Shown here: one piece after another, positions 6,533-14,911 of the stretch
Numbering within the stretch: position 1 is the first letter of the stretch
Layout: each line of letters begins with the position of its first letter
Origin: Bacteroidaceae bacterium
GTDB taxonomy: Bacteria; Bacteroidota; Bacteroidia; Bacteroidales; Bacteroidaceae
DNA length: 40,511 nt
Reading direction: 5' to 3'
Assembly (NCBI GenBank): GCA_024398665.1
Contig: JAKSIS010000018.1
Coordinates: 1 to 40,511, forward strand
Made by a program: the position numbers and the translations under genes
Notes under the pieces: model-generated
Seen by the model: the letters and a program-made list of their open reading frames with translations, nothing else
What the model was told of the DNA's origin: nothing
Databases searched by the model: none

Positions 6533-9529
6533 TCAGGTACGTCTGTATGAAACGTAATAGACCAGCGGAACAAGAAATATGCTTGCCAGCGTTCCAGCCG
6601 TCATTCCGGCAATCAGTGCCACTGACATGGGATACTGCAGATCACTGCCCATGTCACCACGTGCCAGGAATGGCAGCATTGCCAGAATAGTGGTCAGAGA
6701 AGTCATCAGTATTGCATCAAGACGCATCTTCCCTGCCTCAAGGATTGAGCGGACAAGCCCCATGCCGCGTTTTCTCAGACGGTTTACAGTGTCAATCTTC
6801 AGGATCGAGTCATTTATGACTATGCCGCACATCACTACAAGACCTGTCACCGACATCAGGTTAAGGCTTATTCCTGATATTTTAAGAACAACAATCACAA
6901 GTGCAATGTCAAACACCAGTTCTGACATTACGATCAATGGCTGGACAAGACTTTCGAACTGCGCTGCAAGAATGAGGAAGAGCAGTATCAGAGATATTCC
7001 AAGTACGGAAAACAGTTGTCTCACAAGTTTCCTGTCATTGAAATATGAACCTGCGAAACTGACGTCAAACCACCCTTCATCCTGTGACATCCGTTTCAAA
7101 GACTCCATGACTTCATTCACATTGTCCGATACCGCATCCAACTGCAACGGCAGATACTCACCTTCCATTCCTGCCGTAACAGCCGACAGTTCATCCACCA
7201 GCCGCAAGCCAAGGAGAGCATCAAGCGGCACATTCAAATCTGAAGTCTGAAAGCATCCGTCCAGAATACCGTCACCATCTGATTCCGATGAACTGATTTT
7301 CACCGGTATCATAACCGAACCGCGCGATATCCTGCGAACCGCTTCGTTGCCTATACGGTCCTTCAGGAATGATTCCAATTCATACAGTCCTATACCATAC
7401 ATTGCCATGGTCTCGGTCTTGGCCTGCAGTTCGAGATACTGTTTCATGGCAGGACGGTTTGCTGCTATCCCAGGCAGTTTCACCATGAGACTGTCTGCAA
7501 AGGCCGGAGTCACAGATGAACCGTCCGGTTTGCGTATTCTCGCTTCAAGAAACGGTTCATCCGATGCAAACACCACGTCAAACACATTGCCGGAAGTTGA
7601 AAATGCCCATTCGGCATCCGGCCACCGTTCCCGTATGTATGATGAAATGTCCGTTTCCAGCGTTTTCATCGACTCCTCGGAACTTGCATCGATGTAAATG
7701 ACCGCCTGATCCGCAGCCGTTTCAGCCGTATGAGGCAAAGCGAACTGCTGGATTCCAGCCATGACTGTGCTGTGGCGGATACGCTCTGAAAACCGTTCAG
7801 TTATTTCACTGCAACGTTCCATATTTTCGCCAGGACCGGTTCCGCCGTTCCACCCTATAGTCAGAAGAGCATCGGAATGTGACATTTCCGGCAGTTTTTT
7901 CCTGTCCATTGACGGGAACAGCACCACAGCCATGACCACAGTCGCACCAACAGCCGCCCATACGGCAGCTCTCCTGCGGAACATGGCTGACAGCAGCCTT
8001 TCATACGTTTCCGTTATCCTGTCCAGCATATGACAGCGGCCCGCATACTCCGGTTTGCGCCGGAACAATGCGCAGCAGTATACCGGCAGCACCGCTACCG
8101 AAACGAGAAATGCAGACAACAGGGAAATGGTCACAGCCATTGCCTCATCATAGAACAGTGCCCCTGCAACTCCATTGATGAAAATGAGCGGAATGAAAAT
8201 GACGCATGTGGTAAGTACCGAACTGAGCATGGGCACAAACACTTCCGATGTGCCTTCAACACACGCGTCCTCAAGCCGCCGTCCAAGCATACGGTGTCTT
8301 GATATATTGTCAATTACGACAATTGAATTGTCAACAGTCATTCCTATTCCAAGCAAAAGCCCCGACAATGAGATCACATTCAACGAAATCCCAATGATAT
8401 GGAATATCATGAATGTCAGAAGCAGCGAAGCTGGAATAGTCAGGGTAACCAGTACTGATGACGTGAAGTCACGCATGAACAGGAATATTACAAGACATAC
8501 CAGCATGGCTCCGACAGCCAGATTCCTGAGCATGCTTACAATGGAATAGTCAAGAAGTGCCGTCTGGTCCCGTGTCAGCGTGAATTCCAGATCAGGATAG
8601 TCCTCTTCAAAGGAATCCAGAAGAGACGTGACGCTGTTCTTCAAATCAGCCATACGGGCATCGGACTTCTTCACCACAGCCATTGTGACAGCTCTCTTTC
8701 CATTTGAAAGCACATATCCCTGCACCGGTTGCGGCATTTCATATACACTGGCCATGTCACCTGTCTTCAAAGCCCGTCCGCCAATATTCATCCATATGTT
8801 TTCAAGGTCTTCAGGCCCAGTCACCACTGATTCGAAACGCAAGTCAAAACTGCGGTCACCGTCAGCGATTGTCAGGTTGCCGAAATTGATGTCAGCCTGC
8901 CCTATTACAGCAGCCAGATCAGACTTTGAAAGCCCTGCAGCAGCCATGCTGCGTGTGTCCGGCACTACATCATACTGAATTCCGGTCACCCCGGACATGT
9001 CAACCATTGCGACCTGGGGCAGCTGTTCAAGCCGTCTTGACACCACCTGCCGGACAAGTTCCCCCATCTGTACGAAATCCCGTTCACTCCGACAGTCTTT
9101 CAGGGTAACGTCAATGAAGAATGCCGGTATGTCAGTCACGCTTGACCGTGAAACAATGGGACGTTCCTCACCGGCAGGCCAGGAACGCATTGCCCGGTCA
9201 ACCCTCTCGTTCACATCAATAAGCACATATTCATTTGAACGGCCATAATCGAATTTCATGGATATTACGGCACTGCCATCCCTCACAGTACATTCCATAT
9301 CCTCCAGCCCCGGCGTCTGGGACAGTGTCAGGCGCATTGGAGACACCATAAGTTCATACAGTTCCCTGGCAGACCTGTCAGGAGAAGTGACACGGACCGT
9401 TATGACAGGGATATCAGTATCAGGTACCAGAGACACTGGCAGTCTTCTTGCAGACACCACACCCAGCACCGCCACAGCCAGCAGCAACATGGTCACCGCA
9501 ACGGGCCTTCTGACCAGGAACCTGAACAT
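6533..9529 (-). CDS. RND-family efflux pump (AcrB/MexB-like inner-membrane permease)
   Basis: 998 residues with the RND layout: TM1 at 10-27 (VRRPVAVTMLLLAVAVLG), a large periplasmic porter domain, TM2-6 at about 335-490, a second porter domain, and TM8-12 in the last 170 residues. In TM4 the usual proton-relay Asp pair reads Asp400-Asn401 (GMTVDNSIVV). TM10 reads CGIVINDSILKID, without the Lys of the HAE1 class, so it is a divergent pump rather than an AcrB orthologue. It is slightly shorter than the usual 1030-1050 residues. It forms a drug- or metabolite-exporting tripartite complex with the adaptor (3-bp gap) and the TolC-like protein encoded just upstream. The substrate is unknown. Confidence 0.93.
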   Translation of the reverse strand: MFRFLVRRPVAVTMLLLAVAVLGVVSARRLPVSLVPDTDIPVITVRVTSPDRSARELYELMVSPMRLTLSQTPGLEDMECTVRDGSAVISMKFDYGRSNEYVLIDVNERVDRAMRSWPAGEERPIVSRSSVTDIPAFFIDVTLKDCRSERDFVQMGELVRQVVSRRLEQLPQVAMVDMSGVTGIQYDVVPDTRSMAAAGLSKSDLAAVIGQADINFGNLTIADGDRSFDLRFESVVTGPEDLENIWMNIGGRALKTGDMASVYEMPQPVQGYVLSNGKRAVTMAVVKKSDARMADLKNSVTSLLDSFEEDYPDLEFTLTRDQTALLDYSIVSMLRNLAVGAMLVCLVIFLFMRDFTSSVLVTLTIPASLLLTFMIFHIIGISLNVISLSGLLLGIGMTVDNSIVVIDNISRHRMLGRRLEDACVEGTSEVFVPMLSSVLTTCVIFIPLIFINGVAGALFYDEAMAVTISLLSAFLVSVAVLPVYCCALFRRKPEYAGRCHMLDRITETYERLLSAMFRRRAAVWAAVGATVVMAVVLFPSMDRKKLPEMSHSDALLTIGWNGGTGPGENMERCSEITERFSERIRHSTVMAGIQQFALPHTAETAADQAVIYIDASSEESMKTLETDISSYIRERWPDAEWAFSTSGNVFDVVFASDEPFLEARIRKPDGSSVTPAFADSLMVKLPGIAANRPAMKQYLELQAKTETMAMYGIGLYELESFLKDRIGNEAVRRISRGSVMIPVKISSSESDGDGILDGCFQTSDLNVPLDALLGLRLVDELSAVTAGMEGEYLPLQLDAVSDNVNEVMESLKRMSQDEGWFDVSFAGSYFNDRKLVRQLFSVLGISLILLFLILAAQFESLVQPLIVMSELVFDIALVIVVLKISGISLNLMSVTGLVVMCGIVINDSILKIDTVNRLRKRGMGLVRSILEAGKMRLDAILMTSLTTILAMLPFLARGDMGSDLQYPMSVALIAGMTAGTLASIFLVPLVYYVSYRRT

Positions 9530-9532
9530 GAA

Positions 9533-10603
9533 TCAGATGATTTTTATTGGAGTACCGTCAGCCAGGCTTTCATTGCCATCAACTATAACAATCTCACCTT
9601 CAGAAAGATGCGCATCACGACCGGCGTCCGCCTCAATGCAATGCTCACTGGAATTGCTGTCAAGTATCTTCACATAAACCCATTGGCTCTTCCCATCCCG
9701 GCATGTGAAAACCACATTCTGCCCGTCCCTGACAACCACTGCCTTCCTGGGAACCACAAACCTGTTCCCTATTTCACTTTCAACGACTATCTTCACGTTC
9801 ATGCCTTCAATCAGACCTGAATGTCCCTGTATTTCAGCTGTAACCGGTATCTGACCGTTCACACCGACTGAAGGACTGACAGTCCTGACCCTTCCACTGA
9901 CGCTGATATCATTGGACAACGGTGTCACCACCGTCTTCATACCGGCCTTTACCAAAGGGTATTCCGTTTCAAGAATGTTGAAGAGAACAATGAATCGGCT
10001 GTCGTCAACCAGTGTGCAGAAACTGCCGGCCTGTTCATACTGCCTGGCCTGCAGATTGGCGACTTTTCCGGCAAACGGAGCAGTCAGAGTACAGTTGTTG
10101 CAGTCCCGTTCCGCGCTCTCTACAGCAAGAAGGGCATCGGCATAACCGGTACTCATGAAAATGCTCCGCTTCCTTTCAGCCGACAGCGATGCAGTATCGG
10201 CAATCGTCAACCCATAGTCCAGCAGGCGGTCCTCAAGTGACGCAAGTGCACGGTCATAAGCCAGACCAGCACTTTTCAAACGCATTTCAGCATCAGTGCG
10301 GTCCATACGGCCCAGCACCTGTCCGGCCCTGACAGCATCACCCACAGCAACATTCACGGCAGTGACAGTTCCGTTTGATACGAACCTGATGTCCGCCCTG
10401 CGGACAGCCTCCAGTTTTCCGTTGCAGACCAGATGACGGGAAAACACCTTCTTTTCCAATCTGATCACACTGACGGCGACAGTATCTGTCACCTGTTCCG
10501 CCTGTATTTTACCCTTTCCGGCATCAGCTCCAGACGAAGAGCATGCAGTCAGGACGGCCAGCGCCCCGAGCAGAAGTTCTGTTGCAATGATATTTCCTTT
10601 CAT
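9533..10603 (-). CDS. RND efflux periplasmic adaptor (membrane fusion protein), lipoprotein
   Basis: 356 residues with lipobox LTAC (Cys21). Next come a barrel-sandwich/lipoyl half (DIRFVSNGTVTAVNVAVGDAVRAGQVLGRMD), a short alpha-hairpin (about 105-150), the returning lipoyl half (CTLTAPFAGKVANL), a beta-barrel and a membrane-proximal domain ending ADGTPIKII. It bridges the inner-membrane pump and the outer-membrane channel. Its ATG overlaps the stop of the TolC-like gene by 4 bp (ATGA), showing translational coupling, and the pump gene follows after 3 bp. Confidence 0.93.
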   Translation of the reverse strand: MKGNIIATELLLGALAVLTACSSSGADAGKGKIQAEQVTDTVAVSVIRLEKKVFSRHLVCNGKLEAVRRADIRFVSNGTVTAVNVAVGDAVRAGQVLGRMDRTDAEMRLKSAGLAYDRALASLEDRLLDYGLTIADTASLSAERKRSIFMSTGYADALLAVESAERDCNNCTLTAPFAGKVANLQARQYEQAGSFCTLVDDSRFIVLFNILETEYPLVKAGMKTVVTPLSNDISVSGRVRTVSPSVGVNGQIPVTAEIQGHSGLIEGMNVKIVVESEIGNRFVVPRKAVVVRDGQNVVFTCRDGKSQWVYVKILDSNSSEHCIEADAGRDAHLSEGEIVIVDGNESLADGTPIKII

Positions 10604-12081
10604 TCTGTCAACCTGTCAAATTCCACACTTATGTCCGTACCTGACAGATAATCATAAAGTGTTGCGGCACGGATTTCAAAATATGCGTTCCAGAATGCGG
10701 CTACCTGACTGATATATTCAGCCTGAGCGTTGTCACTTACGGAACGGTACTGGTTCAGTTCAATTACGCTTATACGGCCCTGTGAAAACTGGGTAAAAGC
10801 CTTTCTGTAACTTTCAAGAGCGACACTGGCAGCACGTTTGGAAATGGCGCAACGGTTCTGCTGCTCATTGAACTGCATAACCATGGACACAATGTTCTGC
10901 CTGTAATCCCACATCTGCTGCTCCTGCTGCAGCCGTACGGTTTCCGCCTGGGCCCGCGCCATTCTGAGACGGCCCGCCGCCATACCCCAGTCCGCAATGG
11001 GAATGCTGACTGATATCCCCACAACTTCCTGATCCTGCAGCGAAGCAGCGGCGGCTGACAGACATTCTGACGTTGAAGTCAGTCCCAGCCTGGCGTTAAG
11101 TGCCGCCTGAATTCCCTTTGCAGCCTTTGCCTGTGCCACAGAACGGTCAGCCTCAATGGCATCAAGTTCCTGTTCAAGCCTGAATGAAGAATTTTCCAGA
11201 GCCCGTTCCAGCACATCATGGGAATCCAGTTCCAGAACTGGTATTTCATAGTCGTCAACCAGTTCCACGTGCATGTCCTCATTCAATCCGATAAAGGAAC
11301 ATATCATATTCTCAGCCGTTCTCAACGCAACTTGTGCGCTGCCCATGGCCAGAGAATCGTTAAGGACCCTCAACTCCAGCTGAAGCAGATTGTCCAGAGA
11401 AATGTTGCCCGTTTCAAAGCGTGCCAGTGACACCTTATATAAAGACGAACTCTCCTCATAGCTCTCCACGGCCCTGTTGCAGTTCTCCCGGGCGGCAATG
11501 CAGTTCCAGAACAGCCTTACCGCATTCATGCTGACGCTTTCCATGTTTTCCAGATACTCCCTCTTTGCCTTTTCATACCTTTCAGGTTCGGTTCTGCGGC
11601 TCCACTTGAAACCGTTGTACCCCCAAAGTGACTGCAGGTATGAAAGATACACAGGCTGGACATACCAGCTGCCCAGTCTTGCGGCTCCATACTGGTCCAG
11701 ACGTGAAAGCGATGAAGAAAGTGACAGCGTGCCTCCTGTAAGTCCTATGTTCTGACTGACGGAAAGTGTCGCGTCATTCGCCATATTACAGTTTGCACGG
11801 TAGCCTATTTCGCCAGTATCATAATCCTGAAGAGCAACCAGAGAACGGTTGAACTGCCCCAGTCCCGCATCAAGTGTCACAGACGGGCGCAGACCGGCCT
11901 GATAAGACCTGTAATTCCAATACGCGGCTGAAAAGCTGTTCCTGTTGACATGGGCCGATATGGAATGTTCCTGGGAGAGTCTGACTATATCGGACATTGT
12001 GAAACCTTCCGCATTCTGTGAGAAGAGCGGCATCACAGGATGGAGAAGAAGCAGAAGAATGATTGCAGTCCTTATTTTCAT
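10600..12081 (-). CDS. TolC-family outer-membrane efflux protein
   Basis: 493 residues with a signal peptide (cleavage near PLFSQ-NA). Two structurally repeated halves are rich in long amphipathic helices (for example LYKVSLARFETGNISLDNLL and YRKAFTQFSQGRISVIELNQ), the hallmark of TolC-type outer-membrane channel proteins. It is the first gene of the three-gene RND operon and provides the outer-membrane exit duct. A promoter (12130-12161) and a leader dyad (12097-12131) precede it. Confidence 0.92.
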   Translation of the reverse strand: MKIRTAIILLLLLHPVMPLFSQNAEGFTMSDIVRLSQEHSISAHVNRNSFSAAYWNYRSYQAGLRPSVTLDAGLGQFNRSLVALQDYDTGEIGYRANCNMANDATLSVSQNIGLTGGTLSLSSSLSRLDQYGAARLGSWYVQPVYLSYLQSLWGYNGFKWSRRTEPERYEKAKREYLENMESVSMNAVRLFWNCIAARENCNRAVESYEESSSLYKVSLARFETGNISLDNLLQLELRVLNDSLAMGSAQVALRTAENMICSFIGLNEDMHVELVDDYEIPVLELDSHDVLERALENSSFRLEQELDAIEADRSVAQAKAAKGIQAALNARLGLTSTSECLSAAAASLQDQEVVGISVSIPIADWGMAAGRLRMARAQAETVRLQQEQQMWDYRQNIVSMVMQFNEQQNRCAISKRAASVALESYRKAFTQFSQGRISVIELNQYRSVSDNAQAEYISQVAAFWNAYFEIRAATLYDYLSGTDISVEFDRLTE

Positions 12082-12096
12082 GATATCCGTAATGAA

Positions 12097-12131
12097 AGCT
12101 GCGGAATGGTCATTGCAACCGTTCCGCAGCT
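12097..12131. promoter_or_regulatory. leader dyad upstream of the RND operon
   Basis: Perfect 10-bp arms AGCTGCGGAA (12097-12106) and TTCCGCAGCT (12122-12131) enclose a further GGT/ACC pair and a 7-nt loop. The dyad ends 15 bp before the start codon of the TolC-like gene and begins about where transcription from the predicted promoter would start. It could be an operator or a 5' mRNA hairpin. There is no T-run, so an intrinsic terminator for the upstream peptidase gene is less likely. Confidence 0.6.
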
Positions 12132-12161
12132 AATTTAGCAATCACAAAAGCCTGTCTGCAA
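12130..12161 (-). promoter_or_regulatory. candidate promoter of the RND efflux operon
   Basis: On the minus strand TTG (12161-12159), a 21-bp spacer and TAAATTAG (12137-12130) match the Bacteroidetes -33/-7 pattern with one mismatch in TAnnTTTG. Confidence 0.4.
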
Positions 12162-12172
12162 GCTTTTTAATG

Positions 12173-12229
12173 ATTATTTTCAGTTTTTGTACAAATTCGA
12201 AACAATTTGGGACTATAGCTGAAGTTTCA
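12173..12229 (-). repeat. dispersed intergenic repeat, copy 1 (on a stop codon)
   Basis: On the minus strand GAAACTTCAGCTATAGT, a short variable part, CGAATTTGTAC and CTGAAAATAA follow one another. The same order occurs at 16919-16976. The TGA stop of the Xaa-Pro aminopeptidase gene is the first part of the TGAAACTTCAG block, so the repeat abuts the coding end. Confidence 0.65.
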
Positions 12230-14020
12230 TTTTCTTATCCCGGCCGTTTTACGTTTGAGCCACTGTGCCACTTCCGGTTCGACCATGGGGCTGACAGCAT
12301 TGTACACCCTTGAATTGAAATTGTCAATCCATTCTATCTCCTCATCGTCAAGCATGCTTGCAATGAGCGGCTGCGTGTCCAGATAAGTCAATGTGAGAGT
12401 CTCAAACTTAAGCCACTGTCCGAATTCGTTCTCTCCCGCCGGCACGCATAGAATCATATTCTCATGGCGTATTCCATGAAATCCCTCACGGTATATGCCC
12501 GGTTCATCGGATGTGACCATACCCGGCACAACAGGCTGGTCCTTGAGATTCTGCCGTATGGTCTGCGGACCTTCATGGACAGAAAGCACATTGCCCACTC
12601 CATGCCCCGTTCCATGACCGAAATTGCGCATTGTCTGCCATAGCGGACGGCGCGCAATGGCGTCAATTCTGCAACCTGGCGTTCCAGCCGGAAATACCGC
12701 CATGGCCAGATCAACCATGGCTTTCATGTCAATGGTATAGTCTTCCCTTTCCAGTTGGGTAAGCGGCCCCAGAGGAACGGTACGGGTAATGTCAGTCGTA
12801 CCGTAACGGTAATGCGCGCCGCTGTCATTGAGATACAGTCCGCGAGGCTCAAGTATAGCATCCTTCCCTCTCACTGTCGAATAATGCGGAAGTGCCGCGT
12901 TCTTTCCGTAAGCCGATATCGTTTCAAAACTCTCATCAAGAAAATCAGGCATGGCCGCACGCAGTTCATGCAGTTTGTCCGATGCATCCGATTCAGTGAT
13001 CCGGACACCGGACTGCACCTGCGTTTCAAGCCAGTGGAAGAAACGGGCCTGCACTATTCCGTCAGTAAGATATGCATGCCGGAACCCTTCAATCTCAACA
13101 CTGTTCTTCACGGACTTTTCAAGATCCACAGGTGATGTTCCATATTCCGTTCCACCATCTCCGAATACAGCTGAAACGGCTTTTCCCGTTTCATAATTCA
13201 TTGTTTCAGGATCAATGAGAATGCGTCCGTCAGGTTTCATTGCCAGTATCGCATCACTTAACGACGAATATGGTGCAACATACACTCCATCCTGCTCAAG
13301 TTCCTGTTTTACTGTATGTTGGAATTTCGATTCACTTGCAAAAAGCAGAACCTTTTCGGGCCCTACAAGCGCGAATGATATTACAAACGGGCAGTAGTCC
13401 ACGTCATTCGACCTGATATTCAGCAGCCACGCAACCTGATCCAGGCAACTTATCAGCATGTAGCGGCAGTTCCGTTCTGCCAGTACATTCCGCAGCCATG
13501 ATATCTTCTCCCTGCGGCTGCGGCCTGCATATGCGGTGTCATGCAGCCAGACAGGTGCCTGCGGAAGCATGGGGCGGTCCGGCCATATTCCGCCAAGATA
13601 ATCAGGACGCGAAATGACGCTTGCCCCTTTCGCAGAAATGGCGGCGGCAACACTGCCTGCGTCACCAAGACTCATGCACAACCCGTCAACGCCAACCTTG
13701 CCGCCCTGTGGAATGTTGTCGGCAAGCCACTGTATCCAGTCACGGTTTTCAACTGACACCATACGGTGCAGCTCAATGCCGCTGCCATCCAGTTCACGGG
13801 CAGCCTGGATCCAGTAACGTGAATCGGTCCAAAGCCCGGCATGGTCAGGCGTGACTATGACGACACCTGCAGAACCGGTAAAACCGCTTATGAACTCACG
13901 CTGGCACCAGCGTAACGGAGTATACTCACTGTTGTGGGGATCTTCGCCCACCGTTATGGCCGCATCCCAGCCCCACTGCGCCATAAGGCGGCGCAAAGCT
14001 TCTATTCTTTCCTTTATCAT
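12227..14020 (-). CDS. Xaa-Pro aminopeptidase (M24B), long form
   Basis: 597 residues: two creatinase-like N-terminal domains (about 1-300), the pita-bread catalytic domain (about 305-540) and a C-terminal M24 extension, as in the long eukaryote-like aminopeptidase P. The five metal ligands are visible: Asp399 (LYLNDSG), Asp410 (GTTDITRT), His473 (GTGHGVG), Glu506 (SDEPGIY) and Glu520 (IRHENMI). It should be a cytosolic dinuclear-metal enzyme removing an N-terminal residue before proline; there is no signal peptide. It has its own promoter right after the stop of the signal peptidase gene. Confidence 0.95.
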   Translation of the reverse strand: MIKERIEALRRLMAQWGWDAAITVGEDPHNSEYTPLRWCQREFISGFTGSAGVVIVTPDHAGLWTDSRYWIQAARELDGSGIELHRMVSVENRDWIQWLADNIPQGGKVGVDGLCMSLGDAGSVAAAISAKGASVISRPDYLGGIWPDRPMLPQAPVWLHDTAYAGRSRREKISWLRNVLAERNCRYMLISCLDQVAWLLNIRSNDVDYCPFVISFALVGPEKVLLFASESKFQHTVKQELEQDGVYVAPYSSLSDAILAMKPDGRILIDPETMNYETGKAVSAVFGDGGTEYGTSPVDLEKSVKNSVEIEGFRHAYLTDGIVQARFFHWLETQVQSGVRITESDASDKLHELRAAMPDFLDESFETISAYGKNAALPHYSTVRGKDAILEPRGLYLNDSGAHYRYGTTDITRTVPLGPLTQLEREDYTIDMKAMVDLAMAVFPAGTPGCRIDAIARRPLWQTMRNFGHGTGHGVGNVLSVHEGPQTIRQNLKDQPVVPGMVTSDEPGIYREGFHGIRHENMILCVPAGENEFGQWLKFETLTLTYLDTQPLIASMLDDEEIEWIDNFNSRVYNAVSPMVEPEVAQWLKRKTAGIRK

Positions 14021-14069
14021 ATGTCAATTTGCAGGAAACGGATTTTTCCGCCATTTCACGTACATGCCG

Positions 14070-14100
14070 TAAAGATAGCCATTTTACCGGCTCCTGCAAA
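14070..14100 (-). promoter_or_regulatory. promoter of the Xaa-Pro aminopeptidase gene
   Basis: On the minus strand TTTG (14100-14097), a 19-bp spacer and TATCTTTA (14077-14070) match the Bacteroidetes promoter with one mismatch at the last base of the -7 element. It starts 1 bp after the stop of the upstream signal peptidase gene. Confidence 0.5.
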
Positions 14101-14101
14101 T

Positions 14102-14911
14102 TCATCTCCGTCCATATTCGTTGCGGTTCCTGCCTTTCAGCGAACATGATGACACTATACCGACAACAAATTCATCGGGAATGAAACCCCAGAAACGGCT
14201 GTCGCGTGAATCAGTCGAATTGTCCCCCATGGCAAAATACCAGTCATGGGTGAAAGTGTAGGAATCCAGCAAATCCGGATTTTCACCGCTTTCATACCGT
14301 ATAACATGACTGTACAGGGCCCTGGTCAGAGTGTCCAGACTTACGGTCATTCCCTTTGCCGGGACAGTCATCGGCCCAAGATTCTTGACATTCCATACCG
14401 GATATGAAAGCGGGACTGCGTCATACCATGAAATCAGTGCCAGAGTGGAGTCATCGGTCTCAGACAGTTCCTTCTGGTTTTCCGGAACGCCAAGAATTCC
14501 GTCATAGCTGTCATTCCATGTAAATCCGTCCCTTATTCCGATGACGTTGCCCGGTGCACCCGCAACCCTCTTGCAGTAGACGTAGTTTATACGGAATTCT
14601 ATCCTGCTCCAGTCATCATATCCGAATGGGAAATTGAACACAATCACATCACCGGGACGGATTGTCCTCAGGCCCGGCAGACGGAAACATTCCAGGGGCG
14701 CATGATCCTGAAAGTCCAGCCGGCGGTATATGCGCGGACCGTACAGCAGTTTGTTCACCCATATGCGGTCCCCGGCCTGAAGTGTGGGATACATGGAATC
14801 AGACGGTACCAGAAAACGGTCTGCCACCAGCACACGGCCTGCAATTGCGGCACAGACCACTGCCATGACCGATATGGCAGTCCGATACAGGATTGAACAG
14901 ACCTTCTTCAT
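14102..14911 (-). CDS. lepB: signal peptidase I
   Basis: 269 residues from the ATG at 14911, which forms an ATGA overlap with the preceding lipoprotein gene. A longer frame to 14962 lies wholly inside that gene and is rejected. There is one N-terminal membrane anchor (about 8-30), then box B with catalytic Ser39 (VPSDSMYPTL), the general-base Lys114 (YCKRVAGAPGN) and box E (MGDNSTDSRDSRFWG). It is a membrane-bound S26 serine peptidase that removes signal peptides on the periplasmic side. An insert of about 70 residues between the Lys box and box E is typical of Bacteroidetes forms. Coupling to a secreted transglutaminase-like lipoprotein is unusual; whether this is the main or a second signal peptidase of the cell cannot be told from this window. 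Confidence 0.93.
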   Translation of the reverse strand: MKKVCSILYRTAISVMAVVCAAIAGRVLVADRFLVPSDSMYPTLQAGDRIWVNKLLYGPRIYRRLDFQDHAPLECFRLPGLRTIRPGDVIVFNFPFGYDDWSRIEFRINYVYCKRVAGAPGNVIGIRDGFTWNDSYDGILGVPENQKELSETDDSTLALISWYDAVPLSYPVWNVKNLGPMTVPAKGMTVSLDTLTRALYSHVIRYESGENPDLLDSYTFTHDWYFAMGDNSTDSRDSRFWGFIPDEFVVGIVSSCSLKGRNRNEYGRR

